Assembly: GCA_964616985.1 (NCBI GenBank)
Contig: CAZTVF010000024.1
Location: 1 to 53,284 of the forward strand
Reading direction: 5' to 3'
Length of the DNA stretch: 53,284 nucleotides
DNA from: CAZTVF01 sp964616985
GTDB lineage: Bacteria; Planctomycetota; Phycisphaerae; SM23-33
The notes beneath the pieces were generated by a model. It was given only the letters and a program-made list of their open reading frames with translations. It did not search any database and was not told where the DNA came from. The position numbers and the translations under genes were made by a program. Shown here in pieces: positions 7,902 through 17,515 of the stretch. Each line of letters begins with the position of its first letter. Position 1 is the stretch's first letter.

Positions 7902-9797
7902 GTGACACACGACCTGTCACACATTGACGACCTGGGCCCCGAAGTGGCCGACCTGTCGCCGCTGGGGGTGGGGCCCCAGTCGCTGGAGGCGACGGTGCGA
8001 CAGACGCTGCGCCGGCCGGCGCCGGTTGGCTGGCGGCCCAGCGGCATCGGCAGGAGCTTCTACCTCGACCTGATGGAGCGCATCGTCCGCCAGGCCGTGA
8101 CGTGGGTCGACGCCGATGGCCGGGTCATCGATCCGGCCCTGCAGAAGGAGGCGGGACAAGGCAGCCCCCGCCTGGCGTCTTCGGGGGCGGTGTTGATGCA
8201 CTTCGGGCGGGCAATGGACCTGCGCGACACGCTGCTGTGCAACATGGCCTACTGCTGCCGTGCGCTGGCCAGCGGGCAGGCCCGCGGCAATAGCCCCGAT
8301 TTCTGGATGAGAGAGCTGGCCACGGCGTACATGGCGTTGCAGGGCGTCGTCGACGCCGCCACGCTGCGCCGCCTTGCCGCCGACCTGTCGGCCGTCGAGC
8401 CGGAGGCAATCTACACCTGCGTCCGCCCCGACGGCGTGGGCCTCGACAAGCTGCATAATTGGGCCGTCTACGCCTCGGCCGGCGAGATGATGCGCCAGGC
8501 GGCGGGCCTGGAGCCTGCAGGCAGCTTCCTGTGGGGGCAGGCGTTCTTCGATCGTTACGTGGGGGCGCAACTGGGACATTTCACCGTTAACGGAATGTAC
8601 CGCGACCCCGGCGACCCCATCACGTATGACATCACCACTCGTCTTCAGATCGCGTGCGGTCTGACGTTCGGCTATCGCGGCCGGCACCGGCGAGTGCTGG
8701 AGGAACTGCTGCGGCGCGGCGGCCTGACGACGTTGCTGTTCATGTCGCCCGAAGGCTTCTGCCCCTTCGGCGGCCGGTCCGATGCGCTGCATTTCCGCGA
8801 AGCCATCGTAACGGCGCTTTGTGAGCTAGAGGCCCGCCGCTACGCCAAGAGCGACGCGTGGCTGGCGGGGGCATTCAAGCGCCAGGCACGGCTCGCGGCC
8901 GCTTCCATGGGACGCTGGCTGGCGATGCAGCCGTGGCGATTCGCCAAGAACGGCTTCGATCCGCAGACGCGTCACGGCTGCGATGCCTACGGCAACATAT
9001 CCAGCTACGGCCAACTGATTGCATCGTTCCTGGGCCTGGCGGCGATCTTCGCCGACGAGAGCATCGCAGAGGCGCCCGCGCCGGCGGAGGTCGGCGGTTT
9101 CGTATTCGAACTGGCCCCCGCGTTTCACAAGGTCTTCGCCAACTGCAGCGGCAGCTATGTCGAGATCGATACCCAAGCCGACCCCCACTACGATGCGACG
9201 GGGCTGGGGCGATTCATCGCCGCGGGCGTGCCGCCCGAGCTGGCATTGGCGATGCCGCTGCCGGTCGCGATGACCAAGTGGGGAGGACCGGCGACGACAA
9301 TGGCTGCCGGTTGTCGTCAACCGGACCAGCCGCAGGCGATCGGACCAAGTTGGCAGCAGGCGGGCCAGTGGGTCTCGCTGGCGGGCCTCGGCGAGGGGCT
9401 GACGCATCGCCTGGTGGTGCGGTCGCAGGCGGAGGGCAATGTCGATTTTGCCGTGATCTACGCGCACGGCCAGGCCACAGTGAGCGAGGACTATCGGCTG
9501 ACGGCGGGGTCGCTGGATATCCACTGCCGCGTGGCGGTCGATGGGGCGCCGGTCCCTGCCGTGCGGTTCATTGTGCCGCTGCTGGTTAGTGACGGCAACG
9601 ATCGAAGCGAGACCTCCCTGCCATCGGCCGGGGCGGTCGTGGTGAACTACCGCGGGCATGCCTACACCGTGAGCTTCGACGAGGGTATCGAGGCGAGCAT
9701 CGAGACGGCACAATGCGCCAACCGCAACGGTATCTACCGCATGCTCGTCCTATCGGCCGAGGGTGGCGAGGTCTCGCTCCGGCTGGCCCTGCGATAG
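7902..9797 (+). CDS. Uncharacterised large protein, possible glycosidase or lyase with helical-toroid N-terminal part
   Basis: A 631-residue protein starting at GTG 7902, only 9 bases after the URO-D gene, so the two are probably co-transcribed. I see no signal peptide. Residues about 40-390 are helix-rich with many Trp, His and Tyr (LHNWAVYASAGEMMRQ, WRFAKNGFDPQTRHGCDAYGNISSYGQL), as in alpha/alpha-toroid glycosidases and polysaccharide lyases. Residues about 390-631 look beta-rich (VSLAGLGEGLTHRLVVRSQ and following). This two-part layout resembles heparinase-like and unsaturated-glucuronyl-hydrolase-like enzymes, but I cannot name a family. The function, presumably on a carbohydrate, is inference. 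Confidence 0.75.
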   Translation: MTHDLSHIDDLGPEVADLSPLGVGPQSLEATVRQTLRRPAPVGWRPSGIGRSFYLDLMERIVRQAVTWVDADGRVIDPALQKEAGQGSPRLASSGAVLMHFGRAMDLRDTLLCNMAYCCRALASGQARGNSPDFWMRELATAYMALQGVVDAATLRRLAADLSAVEPEAIYTCVRPDGVGLDKLHNWAVYASAGEMMRQAAGLEPAGSFLWGQAFFDRYVGAQLGHFTVNGMYRDPGDPITYDITTRLQIACGLTFGYRGRHRRVLEELLRRGGLTTLLFMSPEGFCPFGGRSDALHFREAIVTALCELEARRYAKSDAWLAGAFKRQARLAAASMGRWLAMQPWRFAKNGFDPQTRHGCDAYGNISSYGQLIASFLGLAAIFADESIAEAPAPAEVGGFVFELAPAFHKVFANCSGSYVEIDTQADPHYDATGLGRFIAAGVPPELALAMPLPVAMTKWGGPATTMAAGCRQPDQPQAIGPSWQQAGQWVSLAGLGEGLTHRLVVRSQAEGNVDFAVIYAHGQATVSEDYRLTAGSLDIHCRVAVDGAPVPAVRFIVPLLVSDGNDRSETSLPSAGAVVVNYRGHAYTVSFDEGIEASIETAQCANRNGIYRMLVLSAEGGEVSLRLALR

Positions 9798-9818
9798 GTG
9801 CGGCGGCCGGGCCATCGG

Positions 9819-11264
9819 TCACGGCCGAGAGTCGATCTGCTCAATCCGGTCGCGGATAGCGGCAGCCTCTGCGGCCTTGCCGGATTGGTCGAGCCAGGCG
9901 GCCTCGTTGGCGAGGCACTGGCACAGGTCGCCGAGGAGGCCGTCGCGTTCGAAGGCGGCCTGCGCCTCGTGCAGGAGCTGCAGGCCTTCGCTTTCCTTGC
10001 CGGCCGAGAGCAGCGCCAGCGCCAGGTCGGCCTGGGCGCGGGTGTAGCCCGGCCAGCGATTGGCGGCGCCGTCGTTCACTGCCCGCTGAAGCTTCGCCAG
10101 CCCGTCGGCCGTCTGGCCCTGCTGCAGGGCGATGGCGCCCAGCAGCGCCAACGCATGCAGCGAGACCGATGGCTCGGCGTGCTGCACCGTCGCAGCCAGG
10201 ATGGCCATGGCGGGCGGCTCCTGCCCCATCACCAGCAGCGCCGCCGCCTGGCCGATGCGGGCCTCGCCGCGGGCCGCGTCAGAGGAAGATTGGTCCTGCG
10301 CTTGCGCGTACGCCAGCAGCGCCGCCGGCGCCTCGCCCCGCTCCAGCCGCCAGGCGGCAATGCGTCGCCACAGTCCGCCCACGTTGAATGCCTCGGCCGC
10401 GAGCGCGGTCGTCGTCGCCGGCGCAGCGTCCCCCGCCACTGCCGCCGGCCAGGAGGCGTTGCCGGGCTTGAGATCGATCAGCCGCTCCCAGAAGATCGGG
10501 TCGTTGAAGGCCGCCGCCTGCTGTGCCGCGCGCGACCACTCCTGGGAATCGCCGCCGCTGCCGCCGGTGCCGCGCGGCAGCCTTCGCTGCGCCTGCACGA
10601 TCAGCAGGCTCAGTTCGGCCTCGACGCAACGGTCGCCGGCGATGATCTCTCTCGCCTGGCGCCAGGCCTCCACCGCCTGGGCCGGCTGGTCGGCCAGCAT
10701 CAGCGCAATGCCTCGCAGACGCATCGCCTCTGCCGACAGCGGCGGCGAGTTCTCTTCCACCGCCGGCAGGGCCGCGACGCGAGCGAAGCGGCCCTGCTCG
10801 ATCAGCGCCTTCATCTGCACTCGCTGATCGAACGCTGCCTGGTGCGCCGCCGGCCGCGAGGCCAGGTCCACCATCGCCGCCTCCCACCCGTTGGCCTGCG
10901 AGGCGGGCAGGAAGCAGCGGTCATAGGCGGCCGCCAGCGCGCGCCGCTCGGCCGCCCCCGCCTGCGCAGGGCCGGTGCTGCGGAGCGTCTCCAGCGCCAC
11001 ATCCGGATACCGCCGCACCAGCCGCTGGAGGCGCCCCCACTTCTCCTGTCGCGTCAGTTCGGCCGCCTCCACCGCCAACTGCTCCACGCTGACCGAACTA
11101 GGGTTGACCGCTGCGGTCCGCGTGGTGAGGTTCACCATCTCCACGCGCCGGGCCGATGTTTGGAGCGGTTCGTTGGTGGCGGCCGGCTCGGTGCACCCGC
11201 ACGCCAGAGCGCCCAGCAGAAGCATGAGCCGCGATGCGACCTTCATTGTTGAAGTTGAATCCAT
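9819..11264 (-). CDS. TPR-type repeat lipoprotein, last gene of the secretion/pilus operon
   Basis: A 481-residue protein with a hydrophobic N-terminus (LMLLLGALACGC) ending in cysteines, which suggests a lipoprotein although the lipobox is imperfect. The mature part is almost wholly helical, with repeated Ala/Leu-rich helix pairs typical of tetratricopeptide repeats (for example SLHALALLGAIALQQGQTAD and ARGEARIGQAAALLVMGQEP). The start overlaps the secretin stop by one base (TAATG), implying translational coupling. PilF/PilW-type TPR lipoproteins act as pilotins for secretins, and the operon position fits such a role, but the length is much greater than a classical pilotin. An alternative ATG is at 11246. 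Confidence 0.75.
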   Translation of the reverse strand: MDSTSTMKVASRLMLLLGALACGCTEPAATNEPLQTSARRVEMVNLTTRTAAVNPSSVSVEQLAVEAAELTRQEKWGRLQRLVRRYPDVALETLRSTGPAQAGAAERRALAAAYDRCFLPASQANGWEAAMVDLASRPAAHQAAFDQRVQMKALIEQGRFARVAALPAVEENSPPLSAEAMRLRGIALMLADQPAQAVEAWRQAREIIAGDRCVEAELSLLIVQAQRRLPRGTGGSGGDSQEWSRAAQQAAAFNDPIFWERLIDLKPGNASWPAAVAGDAAPATTTALAAEAFNVGGLWRRIAAWRLERGEAPAALLAYAQAQDQSSSDAARGEARIGQAAALLVMGQEPPAMAILAATVQHAEPSVSLHALALLGAIALQQGQTADGLAKLQRAVNDGAANRWPGYTRAQADLALALLSAGKESEGLQLLHEAQAAFERDGLLGDLCQCLANEAAWLDQSGKAAEAAAIRDRIEQIDSRP

Positions 11265-13144
11265 TAATAGTCCGCCGGTTTTACGTTGTGGAAGCGAAAG
11301 ATCGACTCGCCCTTCGACTTGGGCAGGTTCGGCCGCAGCACCTCGTCGGGCTTGAACGTCTTGAGCGTGCCGGTGGGCTGGTTGGCGGCGGGGTGGAGCG
11401 AGAGCGACCGCACCAGGTCGCGGCTGATGGCCTCGGATTCCGCGGGGGTGTTCAGCACGTGCGGGCGGATCATGATGATCATCTCATTGCGGGAGCGGCC
11501 GGTCGCCTGGCGGCGGAAGAAGAAGCCCAGGCCCGGGATGCTGCCGAGGATCGGCACCTCGTCGCGTGCGTCGTTGAGGTTCTCTTCGATCAGCCCGCCG
11601 ACGGCCAGCATCAGTCCGTCCTTGGCCACGATCGTGCCGCTGAGCGTTCGCGTGGCCACCACATCGACCGGCTGGGAGACGATGCCGCCGTTGGAGGTGA
11701 CGACGGGGATCTTCGCCCCGTTGGCCACGATGCGTGAATTCTCCTGGAGGATGCGGAAGGTCACCGTGCGGTCGGCGTTGATGTTGGGGGTGATCAGCAG
11801 CGTCGTGCCGACCGGCCGGAACTCGATGGACGTGTTCGGCGAGACGGTCGTGTTGTTGTTGTTCACGACGAGCTGGCTGGAGATGTTTCGCACGATGGGC
11901 CTTTCCTCGCCGACGAAGAGGCGGGAGACCTCGTTGTTCGCCGTCAGCAACAGCGGCGTGGCCAGTTCCGTCACGCGGTTCTTGCCCTCCAGCAGCTGCA
12001 TCCGCAGGCGGAAGCTGTTGCTGACGAACTGGAACACCAGGTCCTTCGACTGCAGCCCGGTGCCGCCGGGCGTCATGGCCGCGAACTTGCGGGCGTCGCC
12101 GCTGAGCCGGTCGGAGGCCGAGGGTTGGATCTCCCCCCCGGAGAACGTGCCGCCCAGCGTGCTGCCGTCGCTGAACTGGTAATCGAAGACGGAGGTGAAG
12201 TCGTCGCCGAGGGCGATAGACAGCACCTTCACCTCCAGCAGCACGGTGGGCGTGGGCACGTCGAGGCGCTGCACGAGCTTGCCGATCTCCTCAATGGCGC
12301 TCTGATCGCTGCTGCGGACAACGATGAGGTTGTTGCGGCGGATGACGCGGACGTAGATGTTGGCCGGACTGCGGCGGAGGGAGTCCATCACGGCCAGGCC
12401 CTCGGGCGTGGTCTGCTGGTCCTTGAGCGCTTTGGCCAGGGACTGGGCCTGCTGCGGGGTGAGGGGGCCCAGGTCGCTGCCGGTGTCGGCCATTCCCGCC
12501 GAGCCCCCCCGCCGCGTGGTATGCGAGCCGCCGGACGAACTGGACACGGAACTGCCGGTGTTGCCCACGATGCTGGCGCCGCTGGCGCTGTACGTGCCCG
12601 TGCCCTGGCTTCGCTGATCGATAATGTCAAACCGGCCAAAGCGGTCGGTCAGCTCGCGACTCTCCTCGGCGGCCTCGGCGTCGCCCAGCGACAGCTGCAC
12701 CCGGTCGCCGTAGAGATCGGCGATGGCGGTGGCCGTGCTGACGGCGTTGGGGTACAGCACGGCGAAGACCTGCGTGCGCTCCTCGCGGAACGAGGTAAGG
12801 TCGCGCTGGAACTCGGCCAGGGTCATGATGCGGACGATGCCGGAGCTGTCGTCCTGGCGGAACCAGAGGTTGTTCGCGCGGCAGAGTTCCTCGATCACCG
12901 CCTGGGGGGTGACGTCCTGCAGGAACAGCGTCACCTTGAGCTTGCCCGCCTCCTGGGAGGCGACGAGGTTGAGGCCGGTCTGGCGGCCCAGCATGCGCAC
13001 CGCCTCGCCCAGCGGCAGGTCCTGAAACTCGACCTGCTGCACGCGCGGCGCGGGCTGGGATGCAGGCGTCTGGGCGCCCGCCAGCGCCGGCAGGCACAGG
13101 ACGCAGAGGCACGCCGCACGCCACAGTAGTTCTCTCACGATCAT
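11264..13144 (-). CDS. gspD: Secretin of the GspD/PilQ family
   Basis: The outer-membrane channel subunit of a type II secretion or type IV pilus-like machine, 626 residues. A signal peptide (LLWRAACLCVLCLPALAGAQ) precedes a short STN/N0-like domain (about 35-100). A Ser/Gly-rich insertion (about 190-225) and an N-domain with the repeat NIYVRVIRRNNLIVVRSSD follow. The C-terminal secretin domain carries VGTTLLITPNI and the late signature VPILGSIPGLGFFFRR with EMIIMIRPHVL. I chose ATG 13144 because AGAAAGG lies just upstream; a start 27 bases earlier is possible. It lies between the PilP/GspC-like gene and the TPR lipoprotein. Confidence 0.93.
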   Translation of the reverse strand: MIVRELLWRAACLCVLCLPALAGAQTPASQPAPRVQQVEFQDLPLGEAVRMLGRQTGLNLVASQEAGKLKVTLFLQDVTPQAVIEELCRANNLWFRQDDSSGIVRIMTLAEFQRDLTSFREERTQVFAVLYPNAVSTATAIADLYGDRVQLSLGDAEAAEESRELTDRFGRFDIIDQRSQGTGTYSASGASIVGNTGSSVSSSSGGSHTTRRGGSAGMADTGSDLGPLTPQQAQSLAKALKDQQTTPEGLAVMDSLRRSPANIYVRVIRRNNLIVVRSSDQSAIEEIGKLVQRLDVPTPTVLLEVKVLSIALGDDFTSVFDYQFSDGSTLGGTFSGGEIQPSASDRLSGDARKFAAMTPGGTGLQSKDLVFQFVSNSFRLRMQLLEGKNRVTELATPLLLTANNEVSRLFVGEERPIVRNISSQLVVNNNNTTVSPNTSIEFRPVGTTLLITPNINADRTVTFRILQENSRIVANGAKIPVVTSNGGIVSQPVDVVATRTLSGTIVAKDGLMLAVGGLIEENLNDARDEVPILGSIPGLGFFFRRQATGRSRNEMIIMIRPHVLNTPAESEAISRDLVRSLSLHPAANQPTGTLKTFKPDEVLRPNLPKSKGESIFRFHNVKPADY

Positions 13145-13170
13145 GGTCCAACCTTTCTGGGAACGTTGCA

Positions 13171-13626
13171 CTACCGAAGGGTGATCTTCTGTCCCGTCGC
13201 GGCCACCTGGAATTCAATTTCGTCGGCCGACAAGCGGGTGATTTCGGCGGTGATCGCCTCGCCGGTGCGCGTGGCGATCGTGATGGTGCTGCCGGCGCGG
13301 ATGGTCATCGTGCCGGCGCCGTCGACGTCGATGATGGCCTCGGGCGGCTGCGAGCCCACTTGCACGAAGGCCCGCTTGGTGATGAGGGGCCAGGCGGCGC
13401 GGTCCACCGCGGCGCGCGGCGCGCCGGGGCTGCCCAGGTACGTCTTGAGGCGGGCGGGCGCTTCCGTCGGGTCGCGCGCCAGCGCGCTGGACGATGCCGC
13501 CAATCGCGACGTCGCGGCCGCCGGCGACGACGCCGGCGACGCGGGCGGACTCTGCGGCTGCTGGGCCGCGGCCCACGTTGCCGCCGCCATCGCCGCCAAG
13601 ATCACGTAGATGCCCCGGGTCGTCAT
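13171..13626 (-). CDS. Exported PilP/GspC-like accessory protein
   Basis: A 151-residue protein with an N-terminal signal or anchor (GIYVILAAMAAATWAAAQ), an Ala/Pro/Ser-rich linker, and a small C-terminal beta-rich domain (from about residue 90, with TMTIRAGSTITIATRTGEAITAEI read in parts). The start overlaps the GspF stop by one base (TGATG), which fixes the reading frame. PilP and the HR domain of GspC are small periplasmic beta domains that join the inner-membrane platform to the secretin. The location directly before the secretin gene and the size fit, but sequence identity to those families is not evident by eye. Confidence 0.65.
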   Translation of the reverse strand: MTTRGIYVILAAMAAATWAAAQQPQSPPASPASSPAAATSRLAASSSALARDPTEAPARLKTYLGSPGAPRAAVDRAAWPLITKRAFVQVGSQPPEAIIDVDGAGTMTIRAGSTITIATRTGEAITAEITRLSADEIEFQVAATGQKITLR

Positions 13627-14852
13627 CAATTGCCTCCTGCCACGGAAAACAAAGCCAGGAAAAATGCGATGTACACAAAGCCGACGATGCCGCCGACAAT
13701 GACGATGGTCACCGGCTCGATCAGTGCGCTGAACCGCCGCACCGTCGCCGCCAGCTGCGATTCGTGAAACTCCGCCACCTCCTGAAGCACCGTGCCCAGC
13801 GTGCCGGTCGACTCGCCCACGGCCGTCATGCGGCCCAGCATCGGCATGAACTCCGAACTGCGGAGGAAGCCGTCCGCCAGGGCCCCGCCCTCCATGACCG
13901 ACGCCCGGGCGGCCGCGACGCCCTTTCGCAGGGAGCCGTTGCCCAGCAGGGCTTCGACGGTCTGAAGCGCCATCGACAGCGTGATGCCGCTCTCCAGCAG
14001 GATGGCCAGGCCCCGCGCCACCGTGGCCGTGCCCGCCAGGCGAAACAGGCTGCCGATGATGGGCACCCGCAGCAGGCCCCAATCGAGCTTCGCCCGCCCC
14101 TGCCGCCAGCGCAGCAGAAGGAAGATGCCCGCCACGCCCGCCAGCACGCACAGCAGCAAGGTCGTGCCGTTGGCGTTGATCCAGCCCGAGAGGTCCAGCA
14201 GCATCTGCGACATCGGCGGCAGGCGGCGCCCGCGCCCGGTGAGGAACTTCTGCAGCTTGGGGATGAGGCTGACGACCATGAAGACGGAGACGCCGATGGC
14301 GGCCATCAGCACGAAGGCCGGGTACATCAGCGACGTCAGCAGCATGCCGCGAAGCATTCGGCTGCCTTCAAGGTGCGAGGCCGCCCGCTTGAGCACCACG
14401 TCGAGCGTGCCCGACTGCTCGCCCACCTTCACCAGTTGCACCACCATGGTCGGGAACAGCCTGCCGTGGACGGCCAGGGCCTCGGCGAAGGTGGAGCCTT
14501 CCTCGATCCGGCGGGCCACGTCGTGCCACACCACGCCCATGGCCGCCCGGCGGGCCTGGTCGGCGGCGGTGCGAAGCGACAACAGCAGCGACAGGCCGCT
14601 CCGCAGCATCGTCGCCAGTTGCTGAAGGCCCAGTTCCACGTCCAATCGCGAGGGCGGCAGGCGGTGCAGCAGGTTCAGCCGCCTGATGCCAGCGCCCGCG
14701 CCGACGGGACGACTGGCGGCAACGCTCACGCCCACGACCACCCACCCGCGGCCGCGAAGCTGGGAGACGACCTGGCTGACGGAGTCGGCCGTTATGGTGC
14801 CCTTCTGCGGTCGGCCGGCGCGGTCGCGTGCGGTGTAGGTAAACTCGGGCAT
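13626..14852 (-). CDS. gspF: GspF/PilC inner-membrane platform protein
   Basis: The polytopic core of the assembly platform, 408 residues. The N-terminus (MPEFTYTARDRAGRPQKGTI) is the family hallmark. Two T2SSF helical domains follow (about 70-195 and 275-395), each with the GxxLxxAL and VGExSGxL patterns (VKVGEQSGTLDVVL and TAVGESTGTLGTVL). Three membrane segments are visible, at about 168-190, 220-240 and 375-400. The length is typical. It overlaps the GspE stop (TAATG) and the next gene (TGATG). Confidence 0.95.
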   Translation of the reverse strand: MPEFTYTARDRAGRPQKGTITADSVSQVVSQLRGRGWVVVGVSVAASRPVGAGAGIRRLNLLHRLPPSRLDVELGLQQLATMLRSGLSLLLSLRTAADQARRAAMGVVWHDVARRIEEGSTFAEALAVHGRLFPTMVVQLVKVGEQSGTLDVVLKRAASHLEGSRMLRGMLLTSLMYPAFVLMAAIGVSVFMVVSLIPKLQKFLTGRGRRLPPMSQMLLDLSGWINANGTTLLLCVLAGVAGIFLLLRWRQGRAKLDWGLLRVPIIGSLFRLAGTATVARGLAILLESGITLSMALQTVEALLGNGSLRKGVAAARASVMEGGALADGFLRSSEFMPMLGRMTAVGESTGTLGTVLQEVAEFHESQLAATVRRFSALIEPVTIVIVGGIVGFVYIAFFLALFSVAGGN

Positions 14853-16363
14853 TATTCGGCGGCCTCCATGGCGTCGGCGAAGGAGATCTGCCCCGCCAGC
14901 AGCTTGGCAACCGCATCTTGACGCAGCGACGCATGCCCCTGTGACAGCCGCGTCGCCTCCAATTCGTCTTCCTTCGCCCCGGCGCTGATCTGGCCGGCCA
15001 GCACCGTCTCCACCGGCATCAGTTCAAATAGGCCCAAGCGGCCGCTGTACCCGCGCCGGTCGCAATACACGCAACCGCCGGTATCGTGCACGGTCATCCC
15101 GGCCTTGGCGGGCGGGCCCAGGGCGATGGCCTCGGCCTCGGTCAGCGCGCGAGGCCGCCGGCACGAGGCGTGCTGGCAAAGCCGCCTCACCAGCCGCTGC
15201 GCCACGCACAGCCGCATCGTCGCCCCCAGCAGGTAGCGCTGCGCCCCCATGTCGGTGAGCCGCGTGACAACGCCGGCGGCGCTGTTCGTGTGCAGCGTCG
15301 AGAGCACCAGGTGCTCGGTCAGCGAGGCCTTGATCGCCACGTCCAACGTCTGCGCGTCGCGGATCTCGCCGATCATCAGCACGTCCGGGTCATGCCGCAG
15401 GATGCTGCGAAGCGCCTTGGCGAAGTTCACCTTGTCGGCCGCCTCCACCTCCACCTGCGAGACGCCCGCGATCTCATACTCCACGGGGTCCTCGACGGTA
15501 ATGATGTTCAACGCCGACGAGGCCACCAGCTGGCGAATGATCGCGTACAGCGTCGTCGTCTTGCCGCTGCCGGTGGGGCCGGTGATCAGCACCAGGCCGT
15601 GAGGCTTGCGCAGCAGTTGCCGCACAATCACGTGGTCGGCGGGCGCCATCCCCAGGTTCTCCAGCGTCAGCGACTCCGCCCCCAGCGCCAGCAACCGCAG
15701 CGTCATCCGCTCGCCGTGGCGTGTGGGCAGCGTGGCCGTGCGGACATCGACGACTCGGTGCTGGCCGGCGACGCCGTAGCGATGCGAGAATCCGCCGTCC
15801 TGCGGCGAACGTTTCTCGGCGATGTCCATACCCGAAAGCACCTTGAGGCGGCTGACCAGGCTGGCCAGGCGCGAGGCCGGCAGCGTGGCGTAGTTCAGCA
15901 GTTCCCCGTCGACGCGAAAGCGGATTCGCACGCCCTCCTTCTCGGGCTCGATGTGAATGTCCGATGCCTGGCGCATGACGGCCGCGTGCAGCAGGTCGTT
16001 GCCCAGTTCCACCGCGTCATCGAGGTCCATGTCGATGGACCGCTGCATGTCGATCGACTGGCCACGCAGGCCGCCGCGTCCCCCCCGCCCCTGCCCTGAG
16101 CCGGCGTACACGCGGGAGATCGCCCGCTTGAGCGACTCGGGCTCGGCCAGCTGCGCCAGGGCCTTCTTTCCCGTCAGTTTCTGCACGGCCTCCAGGCCCG
16201 CCACGTCGGACAGGTCGGCGCAGGCGACGTACACGAGATCATCTTTGCACGAGAACGGAAGGATCTGACGGCGCAACGCCACCGCCGCCGGCAGCGACAG
16301 CGCCACGGCCGGATCGACCTTGATCTGGTCCATATTCAGAGGCGACTGGGGCGACTGCGTCAT
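14852..16363 (-). CDS. gspE: GspE/PilB assembly ATPase
   Basis: The cytoplasmic hexameric ATPase that drives pseudopilus or pilus extension, 503 residues. It has an N-terminal MshEN-like domain (about 1-100), Walker A GPTGSGKTTTLY (about 265), the Asp box TVEDPVEY, Walker B DVLMIGEIRD (about 330), and the His box HTNSAAGVVTRLTDMG. The zinc-binding insert has CQHASC and CVYC, four cysteines as in GspE/PilB and absent from PilT. The start overlaps the PilT-like stop (ATGA). All catalytic motifs are intact. Confidence 0.96.
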   Translation of the reverse strand: MTQSPQSPLNMDQIKVDPAVALSLPAAVALRRQILPFSCKDDLVYVACADLSDVAGLEAVQKLTGKKALAQLAEPESLKRAISRVYAGSGQGRGGRGGLRGQSIDMQRSIDMDLDDAVELGNDLLHAAVMRQASDIHIEPEKEGVRIRFRVDGELLNYATLPASRLASLVSRLKVLSGMDIAEKRSPQDGGFSHRYGVAGQHRVVDVRTATLPTRHGERMTLRLLALGAESLTLENLGMAPADHVIVRQLLRKPHGLVLITGPTGSGKTTTLYAIIRQLVASSALNIITVEDPVEYEIAGVSQVEVEAADKVNFAKALRSILRHDPDVLMIGEIRDAQTLDVAIKASLTEHLVLSTLHTNSAAGVVTRLTDMGAQRYLLGATMRLCVAQRLVRRLCQHASCRRPRALTEAEAIALGPPAKAGMTVHDTGGCVYCDRRGYSGRLGLFELMPVETVLAGQISAGAKEDELEATRLSQGHASLRQDAVAKLLAGQISFADAMEAAE

Positions 16364-17499
16364 GGCCGCGCCCCCTCATGGCCGCTGGCCGCGGGACCGC
16401 GCCGCTTCAGTGTGGCCGCCCGCTCGCGCAGCAGCGCCGGGTTGCGGGTGCACAGGATGGCAGTGGTCTCGCTGATGCGGCCGCTTGCCCACAGCCTTGC
16501 CAGGTCCTGCTCCAGCGTCTGCATGCCGAACGATTGGCCGGACTCCATCGAGGAGTAAATCATAGAGCTCTTGCCCATCGCGATGAGGTTGGCGACGGCA
16601 GGGTTCACCATCAGCACCTCGCTGGCGGCGACGCGGGCCTGCCCGCTCTCCGTTGTCGGCAGCAGGTGCTGAGTGACCACCGCACGCAGCACCAGCGCCA
16701 GCAGGCGGCGCACGCCATCCTGCTCGCCCTCGGGAAAGACCGAGACCATGCGATCGACCGTGCCCGCGCAGTCGCCCGCGTGCAACGTGGTGAAGACCAG
16801 GTGGCCGGTCTGTGCGGCCGTGATGGCGGTCCGGATGGTGGCCTGGTCGCGGATCTCGCCGACGAGGATCACGTCGGGGTCCTGACGCATCGATGCGACG
16901 AGGGCATCGTTGAACGAGGGCGCGTCGAGGCCCACCTGCCGCTGGTGCACGAGGCTCATCGACGACTTGTGTACGTACTCGACGGGGTCCTCAATCGTAA
17001 CGATGTGGCATGCCCGCGTGCGGTTGATGCGGTCCAGCAGCGTCGCCAGCGTCGTGCTCTTGCCCGCCCCGGTGGGGCCGCTGATGATCACCAGGCCGTC
17101 GCGAAGCTCGCCCAGCGAGTACAGCGACTCCGGCAGGCCCAGCTCGCTCAACGGGCGAAAGCGGCTCTCCAGCAGGCGAACCGCCGCAGCCAACTCACCG
17201 CCGCGCCGAAAGACGTTGAAGCGGAAGCGTGCCTCCCGGGGACCGCTGCATGCGCCGTCCACCGATCCCTTGGCCCAGTCCGCCGTCGCCGGGCCCAGCA
17301 GTTCGCCGACCATCGCCTGCATCTGCGACTCGCTCAGCGGCTCGCGCGAAGGGGCCCGCTGCAATTGCCCATGCACGCGCACCATCGGCGGCTGGCCGGT
17401 CGAAAGGTGCAGGTCGGAGGCCTCGCTTTCGACGCACCAGGCGAGCAGCTCTGCCAGCAGCGTCGGGGCGCGACGGACCGTTGTCGCGGCGTCATTCAT
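16360..17499 (-). CDS. pilT: PilT-like retraction ATPase
   Basis: A 379-residue secretion ATPase of the PilT branch. It has the typical N-terminal EASDLHLSTGQPPMVRVHG segment, Walker A GPTGAGKSTTLA, Asp box TIEDPVEY, Walker B DVILVGEIRD, and His box TLHAGDCAGTVDRM. It lacks the four-cysteine insert of GspE. The C-terminal part includes MNPAVANLIAMGK-like and MQTLEQDLARL segments as in PilT. I chose ATG 17499 after GAGG; the open frame extends 38 codons further without a better start. Retraction ATPases belong to type IV pili, not classical T2SS, so the operon may build a dynamic pilus. It overlaps gspE by four bases. Confidence 0.92.
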   Translation of the reverse strand: MNDAATTVRRAPTLLAELLAWCVESEASDLHLSTGQPPMVRVHGQLQRAPSREPLSESQMQAMVGELLGPATADWAKGSVDGACSGPREARFRFNVFRRGGELAAAVRLLESRFRPLSELGLPESLYSLGELRDGLVIISGPTGAGKSTTLATLLDRINRTRACHIVTIEDPVEYVHKSSMSLVHQRQVGLDAPSFNDALVASMRQDPDVILVGEIRDQATIRTAITAAQTGHLVFTTLHAGDCAGTVDRMVSVFPEGEQDGVRRLLALVLRAVVTQHLLPTTESGQARVAASEVLMVNPAVANLIAMGKSSMIYSSMESGQSFGMQTLEQDLARLWASGRISETTAILCTRNPALLRERAATLKRRGPAASGHEGARP

Positions 17500-17515
17500 C
17501 GGAGTCCTCAAGGTC

